Virus record (IMG/VR): IMGVR_UViG_3300020419_000038
Span: 1-38,253 of that record
Source: a virus
DNA length: 38,253 bases
Strand: one strand, 5' to 3'
Shown: in pieces, positions 1 through 6,400 of the stretch
How the letters are laid out: each line of letters starts with the position of its first letter
Numbering within the stretch: position 1 is the first letter of the stretch
The notes under the pieces: generated by a model
What the model was told of the DNA's origin: nothing
Seen by the model: the letters and a program-made list of their open reading frames with translations, nothing else
Databases searched by the model: none
Made by a program: the position numbers and the translations under genes

Positions 1-177
1 TCACTCACATTCATTCTCCATTTTTATGTCGATTAATTCACCGATAATGCTATCAATTTGATTTACAGCCCCTTGAATTTTATAGGTTTCACAAATGTTT
101 ATAAATTGATTGACAGTGTAATTACCTATTTTTTCATTAAGGTCTTCATAAATACGATCATTGTCTTGGCAACTCAT
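1..177 (-). CDS. hypothetical protein, 58 aa
   Basis: Small acidic protein of unknown function. The stop TGA lies exactly at the window edge. The start at 177 is chosen because GGAG lies six bases upstream of this ATG. An in-frame ATG four codons upstream (189) lacks a ribosome site, and starts further upstream would run into the tRNA. No motif is recognised; predicted helical. It follows the tRNA-Cys on the same strand and is the last gene of the minus-strand early block in this window. Confidence 0.55.
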   Translation of the reverse strand: MSCQDNDRIYEDLNEKIGNYTVNQFINICETYKIQGAVNQIDSIIGELIDIKMENECE

Positions 178-203
178 TGCTATCTCCATAGTGGTGGGGT
201 TAT

Positions 204-277
204 TGGAGAGGGCAGAAGGAATCAAACCTTCATAAATGGATTTGCAGTCCATTGCATACTCATTCTGCCATGCCCTC
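204..277 (-). tRNA. tRNA-Cys (anticodon GCA), CCA encoded
   Basis: Read on the minus strand, all parts of a tRNA are present. The 7-bp acceptor stem is GAGGGCA/TGCCCTC (271-277 with 208-214). There is a short D arm, a 5-bp anticodon stem ATGGA/TCCAT with loop CTGCAAA giving anticodon GCA, and a 5-bp T stem GAAGG/CCTTC with loop TTTGATT. Discriminator U73 is as expected for cysteine tRNA, and the CCA tail is encoded at 204-206. The acceptor is perfectly paired, so this looks functional and not an attachment remnant. It lies between the ParB-like gene and a small gene, probably on the same transcript. Confidence 0.93.
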
Positions 278-437
278 AGTTTAAGACAACAATGGGGCGA
301 CCTGTAAAAAGGCTCACTTTACAACCCCACCATTGTCAGTTTAGTGCAACCCTTGTCAGCATCGAGAATGTACTACTTCTTCTTCCAGTCCTTGCTCTAG
401 GAGTCGGTATGTATGCTCCTCTACTGCACTAAATTCT
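278..437 (-). other. structured intergenic region between parB-like gene and tRNA-Cys
   Basis: No gene is seen. A perfect 9-bp inverted repeat, TTTAGTGCA (340-348) with TGCACTAAA (425-433), starts five bases after the ParB-like stop codon and encloses AGGAG/CTCCT. A second fold pairs CAATGG (290-295) with CCATTG (330-335) around TGTAAA/TTTACA (303-308 with 318-323). That second fold includes one copy of the genome-wide CCCCACCAYTRY motif (325-336). It may be a 3' UTR or processing region ahead of the tRNA; no T-run terminator is seen. Confidence 0.45.
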
Positions 438-2057
438 TTATTTTTTGAAAGGATTAAAGCCTTTACTCTTAGAGTCGTTAAAAGCTTCTAGTACTGATTT
501 AATAGCATCTCCCTTTTTGACATCTTCAAAAAGCTCATCACCAGTCAGTATTGTATAAAGCTTTCTAAGCCTTGGAGTATTATATTTAGCTAACCAATTT
601 CCGAATGGTTTGAACCACTTTTTCTCGTTGATTTTATAATCGTAGATCGATTTGAACTCTTTGAATCTAAAGTCAAAAGATTTACAACTTTGAATAGCCA
701 AAATACCAAGGATACGATTGAGTTCAACAGTGTCAAGGTTATAGTAATACTGAAAAGGAGTAATTCTACTAGCCTTGCAAACTTCATAAGCCCTGTCATA
801 AATTTCAGTAATAGCTGTGTCAACAGGTGAAGTGTAGTCATCTTTACTGACCTCCGTTATATGATTAAAATTTGAATTAGTTGCAAAGTATCCATGACCA
901 GGAATATTATAATTATGGTTATAGCCATTAATGGTATTGGCACAAATTGATGCCATAGCAAACTTACCATGGTCAAACTTATCCATGTTTTCAAGCATAT
1001 AAGTTCTCATAAACTCATTATAATAAGCCCATAACATTTTATTTTGTGGCTTTGAATACTCATAAGGAGTTTCTTCAGGTACATCTACATCCTTACCATC
1101 TGCGTCTACAGCTCCAGTAGGTTTCTTATCATCAACTGGCTTTTCAATCATACGAATTTCAGATAGCTCACCTCTATAAGGCATATACTGAATAATCAAT
1201 ACAGTTTCAGAGTCTTTCATCCTTTTTGGAGGACGTTCAAGATTCTTGCACTTAGGTGAATCATAAATTGACATATCATTTAAGAAATGAATACCTTTGA
1301 AAGGCTTTTTCTTTCTTTCTTCGATAATGCCGTTGATATGTTTCATTGTAAGCAATTCAAATGCTTTTTGGTTAGTGATAAAAACATTGTCTGAAAACAA
1401 ATCTTTCTCAAGACCAAGAGCTTCTTCGTGACCTTCAGTAGAAAATATAGCCATTTTGGCATCTATCTTAGAGCCATTGATATAATTATAAACTAAATTA
1501 GCACTATATCTGTGTTTACCATGTTCCTTAAAGAATTTGTTTTGAGTCTTGTGATTACCCATTGCTAAAGCTTCAGCAACAGAAATACCAAATTCCATAG
1601 CTCTGAACTTCTCTTTTGCAAGAGGCGACAGATCAGCTAATTTTACACGTTGTTTAACCCATTTCTGAGTACGTCCAAACTGAGCAGCTATACTGTCAAA
1701 GTCACCATAACCTTCTGCACATATTGCTTCAATAGCTTCACATTCGTCCATTGGATGCATATCTTCGTGCATCATATTAGCATGAAGACCAACTTCTTTT
1801 TCATTTGCATCTTGCTCAAGAACTTTACATTCGATAGTTTCAGCTGAGTTGTTACCATGGATTTGTAACAAAGCTTTAAGCCTTCTGTTACCATCTGTAA
1901 CAAAATAGCCAGAACCATTTTTCTTAACAACAAGGTTTTTAAGTAAACCATTATGTTTGATAGAGGCGACAAGTCTCTCCATATTTTCATCTGAGCCTTG
2001 TGTTTTTCTGACATTATTCTCTGTCGGCTTCAGGTCGCTTAGAGCAATTTCTTGCAT
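438..2057 (-). CDS. ParB/Srx-superfamily DNA-binding protein
   Basis: 539 aa. Residues 1-105 match the ParB N-terminal fold: ENNVR near 13-17, the nucleotide-binding loop TDGNRRLKAL at 54-63, and HANMMHEDMHPMDE at 92-105, which resembles the ENxQRxxxxPxxE box of ParB. A helix-turn-helix follows at about 120-140 (DSIAAQFGRTQKWVKQRV). The long C-terminal part (about 200-539) has no recognised domain. Such proteins bind DNA and act in partition, transcription or nuclease roles; no ParA is present, so a classical partition system is unlikely. AGGAG lies seven bases upstream of the start. It is the last protein gene before the tRNA in the minus-strand early operon. Confidence 0.85.
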   Translation of the reverse strand: MQEIALSDLKPTENNVRKTQGSDENMERLVASIKHNGLLKNLVVKKNGSGYFVTDGNRRLKALLQIHGNNSAETIECKVLEQDANEKEVGLHANMMHEDMHPMDECEAIEAICAEGYGDFDSIAAQFGRTQKWVKQRVKLADLSPLAKEKFRAMEFGISVAEALAMGNHKTQNKFFKEHGKHRYSANLVYNYINGSKIDAKMAIFSTEGHEEALGLEKDLFSDNVFITNQKAFELLTMKHINGIIEERKKKPFKGIHFLNDMSIYDSPKCKNLERPPKRMKDSETVLIIQYMPYRGELSEIRMIEKPVDDKKPTGAVDADGKDVDVPEETPYEYSKPQNKMLWAYYNEFMRTYMLENMDKFDHGKFAMASICANTINGYNHNYNIPGHGYFATNSNFNHITEVSKDDYTSPVDTAITEIYDRAYEVCKASRITPFQYYYNLDTVELNRILGILAIQSCKSFDFRFKEFKSIYDYKINEKKWFKPFGNWLAKYNTPRLRKLYTILTGDELFEDVKKGDAIKSVLEAFNDSKSKGFNPFKK

Positions 2058-2066
2058 ATAATTCTC

Positions 2067-2381
2067 CTATTGGTTATATAATTTTTCTTGGGAGGCTGGT
2101 TGGGCGCTCCTTCCAGTCTTCCACTTGCCATTTTCTATGGCTTTTACAATTTCCCTGGCTTGTTCTTCGTACCAACAGAGAAATATTTGATTGGTAGGAT
2201 CAAATCGTGGATCTAATCCTAGCTTGTGTTCATTAAAATTTTGGACAAAATCAGAAAGCTTTTCGGTCCACCAATGAACTTCACTTAGATGGACAATGTG
2301 AATTTCATCAATATTGTGAGGCTTTTGATATTTATGGAATGTTGTAATATTCCGAGCAATGATATGATTTTGTTCACTCAT
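2067..2381 (-). CDS. hypothetical protein, 104 aa
   Basis: Unrecognised early protein, rich in His and Trp in its middle section, with no membrane segment. Its ATG overlaps the stop of the upstream gene by four bases (ATGA), which indicates translational coupling. The ParB-like gene starts nine bases after its stop. Function unknown; probably a small DNA-metabolism or host-takeover protein by position. Confidence 0.7.
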   Translation of the reverse strand: MSEQNHIIARNITTFHKYQKPHNIDEIHIVHLSEVHWWTEKLSDFVQNFNEHKLGLDPRFDPTNQIFLCWYEEQAREIVKAIENGKWKTGRSAQPASQEKLYNQ

Positions 2382-2779
2382 TGTGTTTCTGCCATTCTAA
2401 TCATCTGTCTTTCTCTTTCGAGAACTTCAAACTGAGATGGAAATTTAACAACACATCTGCCACTTAAAAGATCGTCACTTAAAGCTTTAGGTATGCTGAT
2501 TGAATCACCAGAGGCGACATCAACACCTAAGATTACAAGTTTTCCAACAATAGGCATTGGATAAAGGTCAGGAACATAACTAAAAAATTTAACTCCTGCT
2601 GTGTACAAACCATTATCATCAAAGAAAATAGTTCCACCTTGATTGTCATAAGTATATCCGACACCACCAAAAGCATCACAACCTATGAGAGATTGCAAAA
2701 GTGTTATGTCTTGTTTTTTAGGTTTGTAGTCTATAATTTTTACTGATTTTTCAGTTGGATTTATTAGTGCTGCTTTCAT
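2378..2779 (-). CDS. hypothetical protein, possibly DUF3846-like
   Basis: 133 aa. The N-terminus (MKAALINPTEKSVKIID), a glycine-rich beta segment (about 36-62) and the sequence PMPIVGKLVILG (about 74-85) resemble the DUF3846 family of small phage proteins, whose function is unknown; the match is by eye only. It is coupled to its neighbours: the ATG touches the stop of the zinc-motif ORF upstream, and its own stop overlaps the next start. Confidence 0.65.
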   Translation of the reverse strand: MKAALINPTEKSVKIIDYKPKKQDITLLQSLIGCDAFGGVGYTYDNQGGTIFFDDNGLYTAGVKFFSYVPDLYPMPIVGKLVILGVDVASGDSISIPKALSDDLLSGRCVVKFPSQFEVLERERQMIRMAETQ

Positions 2780-3081
2780 TATCTATCTCCACAATCTATA
2801 CAAAGTCTTGAGGTTTCTCCTGCCCACTGGTCAGGTTTTGGATGACAACCACATACAATGCAGTAGTCTAAGCTACGATTTTGTCTGCGATGTACTTCGA
2901 CATTAACGCTACGACCACCCACAGAGGTGCGCCAATAACTGACACGAGAAGTGTTGGGTTGATTCCAAAAGCTATAAGCATTAATAGGATCAAGGCTGTT
3001 GAGGCGAGATGAATTGTCACGAACCACCCTAGCCATTGAGCCTTGTTGTTGATTAGGCTGATTTTCTTTATGTTTTGCCAC
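2779..3081 (-). CDS. putative zinc-ribbon small protein, GTG start, overlapping frame
   Basis: 100 aa. The C-terminus (about residues 74-98) has CIVCGC followed by CIDCG, a CxxC...CxxC pattern typical of zinc binding. The first 70 residues are Gln/Asn/Ser-rich and lie over a second ORF (2868-3083) in another frame of the same strand. The two share one strong ribosome site (AAGGAG) with starts two bases apart, in the string ATGTGG: ATG for the membrane ORF and GTG for this one. The zinc pair lies mostly beyond the end of the other ORF. Possible alternatives are a frameshifted extension of that ORF or an internal start. Confidence 0.5.
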   Translation of the reverse strand: MAKHKENQPNQQQGSMARVVRDNSSRLNSLDPINAYSFWNQPNTSRVSYWRTSVGGRSVNVEVHRRQNRSLDYCIVCGCHPKPDQWAGETSRLCIDCGDR

Positions 3082-3083
3082 AT
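2868..3083 (-). CDS. small membrane protein, two TM helices
   Basis: 71 aa. Two hydrophobic helices are evident: about residues 17-41 (WLGWFVTIHLASTALILLML and onward) and about 44-63. A basic N-terminus and a short charged tail flank them. AAGGAG lies seven bases upstream of the ATG. The whole gene lies within a second open frame (2779-3081). Function unknown; holin-like or membrane-remodelling roles are possible but not supported by context. Confidence 0.6.
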   Translation of the reverse strand: MWQNIKKISLINNKAQWLGWFVTIHLASTALILLMLIAFGINPTLLVSVIGAPLWVVVALMSKYIADKIVA

Positions 3084-3206
3084 TTAATTCTCCTTAGTTA
3101 ATTTTTTATTAAGCCTTCTGTCTTTGGCTTTGGATGCTTTCTTAAAAGCCTTTTCCCATTTGCGTGAGGTGCTGTGGGTCTTGTCCCTTTTGACTCTCAT
3201 AGTCAT
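3084..3206 (-). CDS. very basic 40-aa peptide
   Basis: The sequence is dominated by Lys and Arg (for example KAFKKASKAKDRRLNKKL) with no hydrophobic core, so it may bind nucleic acid. The start at 3206 overlaps the stop of the upstream membrane peptide (ATGA). A second ATG at 3200 has AGGAG at a better distance and may be the real start. A longer upstream reading exists in this frame, but its extra residues lie across the membrane-peptide gene and look unlike protein. Confidence 0.55.
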   Translation of the reverse strand: MTMRVKRDKTHSTSRKWEKAFKKASKAKDRRLNKKLTKEN

Positions 3207-3352
3207 GCTCCTGGAGGAGGCACTACAAGAGCCATAAAAACTGTGATGATATATAAGATTACGATTAAAAGGATCAGGGTTGCTATGTCCTGAAACCATT
3301 GAAAGGCAGTACTCTTTCTAAGCTCTGCCAGAATTTCCTGAAGTACTTCCAA
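3203..3352 (-). CDS. single-TM small protein, TTG start
   Basis: 49 aa. It begins at TTG five bases after a perfect AGGAGG. The sequence is an amphipathic N-terminus (MEVLQEILAELRKS), then a strong membrane helix (about 20-44, with IATLILLIVILYIITVF), ending in PPPGA. It overlaps the 3' end of the preceding gene by 35 bases and the next start by four. The topology suggests an inner-membrane peptide. The unusual start codon and short length make it easy to miss. Confidence 0.6.
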   Translation of the reverse strand: MEVLQEILAELRKSTAFQWFQDIATLILLIVILYIITVFMALVVPPPGA

Positions 3353-3551
3353 AGTTACCTCCTATAATGTTGCTAATGTCTTCTTGGGTTCTCATTCGAT
3401 TAGACAAGAGAGTCAGTCTTTCATTTATAATCCCATTTTTAATGTCTATAGCCGTTATAAGCTCTATAAGCTTTTCATCTCTTTCTTTGATGTAATCTTT
3501 GACTTTAGAGATAACTACATCGGCTAACATTTGATCTTTATCTATTTCCAT
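3318..3551 (-). CDS. hypothetical protein, 77 aa
   Basis: Probably a helical or coiled-coil small protein (KVKDYIKERDEKLIELITAI) with a Gly/Ser-rich tail. The start at 3551 is set by CAGGAGG four to five bases upstream. The reading continues open to 3635 but passes into the terminator behind ssb, so those extra residues are rejected. It is the first gene after the ssb terminator. Confidence 0.6.
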   Translation of the reverse strand: MEIDKDQMLADVVISKVKDYIKERDEKLIELITAIDIKNGIINERLTLLSNRMRTQEDISNIIGGNFGSTSGNSGRA

Positions 3552-3583
3552 AATTCCTCCTGAGGCTGTAATTAATTTGCACG

Positions 3584-3611
3584 AAAAAAGGGGCTGTCTT
3601 TCGACAACCCC
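3584..3611 (-). terminator. rho-independent terminator after ssb
   Basis: On the minus strand a 9-bp stem (GGGGTTGTC/GACAGCCCC, one G-U pair) is closed by a GAAA tetraloop and followed by six T. It lies 31 bases after the ssb stop and separates ssb from the downstream small-gene cluster. Confidence 0.9.
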
Positions 3612-3641
3612 AGTTTCTGTTTCGGGAGGAAACATCTGTTC

Positions 3642-4100
3642 CTAAAAAGGAATTTCGTCATCAAGGTTAGTAGCTCCACCACCATTGGTATTGCTTTTTG
3701 ACTTACCTTGAGTTGTGTCGTTAGCACCCTCCGTTGGCTTAGAACCAGCTAAACGTATCATTGAGGACATACCAGCAATCTTAATTTTGAAAGCCTTCTT
3801 TTGAACGCCATCTTGCTCGTAACTGTCAATTTGAGGAAAGCCTCTGATAAAAACTGTTGAACCAGACTTTAAATGTGGCTCTATAATGTTAGTTACAACA
3901 CCAGATGGTTTACCATTTCTGGGCTTACCATCCCAAGCTTCAACGTTATACCAGTGAGTTTTACTTTGTTTCTCACCTTGCTTGTTAGTGTAATTTTCAT
4001 TAACTGCGACAGAAAAGTTAGCAACCTTTGTGTCGTTAACAGGTTTAATTTCAGGGTCTTGACCCAAGTTACCTGATACTGTGATTTCTGCTAAATTCAT
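3642..4100 (-). CDS. ssb: single-stranded DNA-binding protein
   Basis: 152 aa, OB-fold SSB. N-terminal MNLAEITVSGNLGQDPEIK matches the usual start of bacterial and phage SSBs. HWYNVEAWDG (about 49-58) and the strand STVFIRGFPQIDSYEQDG are family features. After a Gly/Asn/Ser-rich linker it ends in DDEIPF, the acidic tip that recruits replication and repair proteins. GAAGGAG lies upstream of the start. The gene stands behind an unusually long structured leader (4101-4405) and has its own terminator, so it is probably expressed and regulated separately. It would serve the annealing protein and exonuclease at 34-36 kb. Confidence 0.95.
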   Translation of the reverse strand: MNLAEITVSGNLGQDPEIKPVNDTKVANFSVAVNENYTNKQGEKQSKTHWYNVEAWDGKPRNGKPSGVVTNIIEPHLKSGSTVFIRGFPQIDSYEQDGVQKKAFKIKIAGMSSMIRLAGSKPTEGANDTTQGKSKSNTNGGGATNLDDEIPF

Positions 4101-4229
4101 AGCCTTCTCCTTCTACTAAGTTTAAATTTACGAGTTACCCTTGAAGCGAGACTTCCTAGACGGCATCCCCTGCTACAAATTGTAGTTACTTCAACAAGGA
4201 GTTAATTCTCAGGCAACTCACTAAAATAA

Positions 4230-4403
4230 CCCTTGGCTTTCACCAAAGGCAATTCACAAACTTGACGTAAGGTTAGGGGTGAGGTATGTAGAAACCAGAG
4301 CCATCAAGAACGCTTGTTTATGTACATACGAGTATATCAGTCGAAAACTCTGTCACGGCATTGCTACTGTGTCGACTCAGTATCCGTGCCACTCACCCAT
4401 TAA
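4230..4403 (-). ncRNA. structured leader RNA of ssb: four-way junction plus GNRA hairpin
   Basis: The 305 bases between 4101 and 4405 hold no gene. On the minus strand, P1 GGGTGAG/CTCACCC (4392-4398 with 4277-4283) closes three arms. P2 is CACGG/CCGTG (4384-4388 with 4354-4358), topped by ACTG/CAGT. P4 is GAGT/ACTC (4347-4350 with 4330-4333). P3 is a perfect GTATGTA/TACATAC (4323-4329 with 4284-4290), containing CAAG/CTTG. P4, P3 and the 3' strand of P1 abut without gaps. Downstream, an 8-bp hairpin with a GAAA loop spans 4230-4249. Strand choice rests on the GAAA loop and on the direction of ssb. It could be a cis-regulatory leader or a processed small RNA. Confidence 0.55.
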
Positions 4404-4405
4404 GG

Positions 4406-4690
4406 CTACTTGGGGGGAACGTTTACCCAAACAACCTTAAATCCTTTTCTTCTTGGCTTTTCACATCCTTTAACTTTCTTCATTATGTAAAGAACGATTG
4501 ATATTATCGCACCACCAATAACTGCTGCCATCATTCCTGCAAAGGTTCCTGCAAAAAGAACAATAAGCAGAGCAGAGGAAGCAATATCGATAGGAACATC
4601 AAAAGCCAAAACCCTTTTAATGTTGAATTTGAATAAAAGGAAAAGTATCGCTAATGCAGAAAATATTCCTGCTGTAATAAAAAATGTCAT
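4406..4690 (-). CDS. membrane protein, about three TM helices
   Basis: 94 aa. Hydrophobic segments lie at about residues 2-22 (FFITAGIFSALAILFLLF), 36-58 and 55-74 (Ala/Gly-rich, then IISIVLYIM), followed by a basic tail (KKVKGCEKPRRKGFK). The start is set by GGAGG five bases upstream. The stop lies eight bases before the first helix of the ssb leader RNA. Function unknown; it could alter the host membrane early in infection. Confidence 0.65.
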   Translation of the reverse strand: MTFFITAGIFSALAILFLLFKFNIKRVLAFDVPIDIASSALLIVLFAGTFAGMMAAVIGGAIISIVLYIMKKVKGCEKPRRKGFKVVWVNVPPK

Positions 4691-4709
4691 GAAATCCTCC
4701 AGAGGAAAT

Positions 4710-4940
4710 TTACAGTTTCTTGTAATTTTTCTTATAGTGAGTTTTGATGTAGTTAGAAGCATCCTTACTTACAGACATAACTGTCATTCCTGATGCTTTG
4801 ACTTGCTTCTTTGAAAGGTAAAAACCTTTCTTTGAAGAGGTGTAAACCTTATGTGCAACACAAGTTAAAGCTAATGTTACAAATGCTGTATTAGTCATTG
4901 TGCTTACAGCTGCTCTATCTAATTTATCAGTAATAGTCAT
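4710..4940 (-). CDS. hypothetical basic protein, 76 aa
   Basis: One moderately hydrophobic stretch (about 18-30, AFVTLALTCVAH) precedes a Lys-rich C-terminal half. The start at 4940 is chosen for GGAG six bases upstream; the frame is open to 4973 but without a ribosome site. It follows the terminator at 5002-5039, so it begins a new segment together with the membrane gene downstream. No family recognised. Confidence 0.5.
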   Translation of the reverse strand: MTITDKLDRAAVSTMTNTAFVTLALTCVAHKVYTSSKKGFYLSKKQVKASGMTVMSVSKDASNYIKTHYKKNYKKL

Positions 4941-5001
4941 AATGTTCTCCATGATTGAGGCGACACTCACCACTTGTGCCGTGTGCCAGGGTTTTCAGAA
5001 T

Positions 5002-5039
5002 AAAAAAAAGAAGGGGAAGAAGCCGAAGCTCCCTCCCCT
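5002..5039 (-). terminator. rho-independent terminator with UUCG loop
   Basis: On the minus strand a 12-bp stem (two G-U pairs) is capped by TTCG and followed after TC by eight T. It lies 20 bases beyond the stop of the 318-aa gene. Confidence 0.92.
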
Positions 5040-5059
5040 GTCGATGAATTTAGCGATTT

Positions 5060-6016
5060 CTATAAGCCATCTGGTATTTCAACCAGTCCGATTTCTTCAT
5101 GTCTATGGTGAAGATGGTAATCGAAGTTCTCACGATCGTTAACTAAATTCGCTATTGTTAACCTTTGATTACTGGCTTTCTTCTTGTTCAGATTTGCCAT
5201 CTCTTGAAGAGTGGTGTATTTGCCGAAGTTAATACCAGTTTGACCAAGAACCTTAGGTCTAAGATGATTGACACAGACTGCAAAGGCATTGTTTAGAATC
5301 AGCCATTGATTACGAAGTCTTGCAATCTTTTCCTCAAGATCATCAATCTTATTTTGATTAATCTCAGTACCAAGGTCTGCCCTTGTTTCGGTTCTTAATT
5401 CAGCTTTAAGCTTGTCAGCAGCTGTCACGCAGTTGTCACGCATCTTTTCGAACATACGGCAGATTTGATCTCCAAGTTTCGCTTGGATTATCACATCCTC
5501 GCCATCGTCAAAAAGATTAACAAGTGTCATGCAAGTTGCTATTAGTTTAGCAGGAAATGCTTCATCATAAGTAGGTTTTGGTTGACCTTGAAATGCTCTA
5601 GCTATTGCATCAAGTTGCTCAACTGTGATCTGCTCACTCTTTCTAGCTACATATTCCTCAGTCTTCCTTTTCTCTTCAAGATTACGAGCAAGTTCTTCTT
5701 CTTCCTCTTTCCTGAAGTCCCTCTTCTCATTCTGAAGGATAGGGTGAAGTGGACGAGGATCAATCTTGACTTCCTCTCTAATTCGGTGCAAACCCATCTT
5801 TGGGTCAGCCTTGTACAATGGATTAGTAGGATAACCAAATTCTTCAAAATAGCTGATCATATAGTCAATAAGTTTGGCTTTACCCAATCTCTTGTCTAAT
5901 TTCATTGATTCTGTATCACGAACCATATCTTGAAGTTGCTTTAAAGTGTTAGCCTCCAGAGTTGATCTGTAAGGCTTAATCTTTGATTGTTCATTATCTA
6001 TAAGTTTTTCTAACAT
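5060..6016 (-). CDS. hypothetical helical protein, 318 aa
   Basis: Unrecognised early protein. It is highly charged: a Glu/Lys/Arg-rich coiled-coil region lies at about 98-125 (RDFRKEEEEELARNLEEK) and another at about 205-240. The middle contains FDDGEDVIIQAKLGDQICRMF. There is no membrane segment and no catalytic motif visible by eye. It is preceded by a hairpin (6039-6066) and followed by a strong terminator, so with the 71-aa gene upstream it forms a discrete two-gene unit. Its size and early position suggest a DNA-associated or structural-scaffold role, which is a guess. Confidence 0.75.
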   Translation of the reverse strand: MLEKLIDNEQSKIKPYRSTLEANTLKQLQDMVRDTESMKLDKRLGKAKLIDYMISYFEEFGYPTNPLYKADPKMGLHRIREEVKIDPRPLHPILQNEKRDFRKEEEEELARNLEEKRKTEEYVARKSEQITVEQLDAIARAFQGQPKPTYDEAFPAKLIATCMTLVNLFDDGEDVIIQAKLGDQICRMFEKMRDNCVTAADKLKAELRTETRADLGTEINQNKIDDLEEKIARLRNQWLILNNAFAVCVNHLRPKVLGQTGINFGKYTTLQEMANLNKKKASNQRLTIANLVNDRENFDYHLHHRHEEIGLVEIPDGL

Positions 6017-6038
6017 TATTTACGCTCCTATTAGTTAG

Positions 6039-6066
6039 AAGGGTAAGACATCATTGTCCTACCCTT
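6039..6066 (-). other. intergenic 12-bp hairpin
   Basis: AAGGGTAGGACA pairs with TGTCTTACCCTT (one G-U) around a four-base loop between two minus-strand genes. No T-run follows on either strand, so this is more likely an RNA-processing or stabilising element than a terminator. Confidence 0.6.
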
Positions 6067-6082
6067 GATTAAAATGGCTTTT

Positions 6083-6298
6083 CTATGTCATTGAGAGATG
6101 ATTGTTCAAGTCCTTGTACAATCTTGCTAATTCGTATTCTGAATCAGTGTTATTGATATTGAATAAGATCATCTCGATCTCTGACTCAATGATCTCTGAC
6201 ATATCGCCATTGTCAGTAACTTCAAGGATTCTTTCCAAATCCTCTGATCTTGGCTTTAACTTAGTTTCTTTACTAAATAATTCTAATTGATTAGTCAT
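6083..6298 (-). CDS. hypothetical acidic protein, 71 aa
   Basis: Acidic, predicted all-helical, rich in Glu, Ile and Leu, with no recognised motif. AGGAG lies six bases upstream of the ATG. It is the first gene of the leftward early block, so its promoter should lie between 6299 and about 6420; no clear -35/-10 pair could be picked there. A small regulator or anti-host protein is possible, but nothing proves it. Confidence 0.65.
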   Translation of the reverse strand: MTNQLELFSKETKLKPRSEDLERILEVTDNGDMSEIIESEIEMILFNINNTDSEYELARLYKDLNNHLSMT

Positions 6299-6400
6299 AA
6301 TACGCTCCTATTAAATTGTTAAAAGATATATTCAGACACCAATAAGCATTGGCACTGAAGCTCAAACGACCTCCCTTAAATTTCTCTAATCAATACCTGA

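Noticed and set aside
58-432. Plus-strand frame of 124 codons over the tRNA and the structured spacer
   Set aside because: It runs antisense through the tRNA-Cys and a small gene with a proper ribosome site; composition is not protein-like.
3084-3299. 71-codon version of the basic peptide gene
   Set aside because: The extra N-terminal residues cover the TTG-start membrane peptide in another frame, and the inner start overlaps that gene's stop with ATGA.
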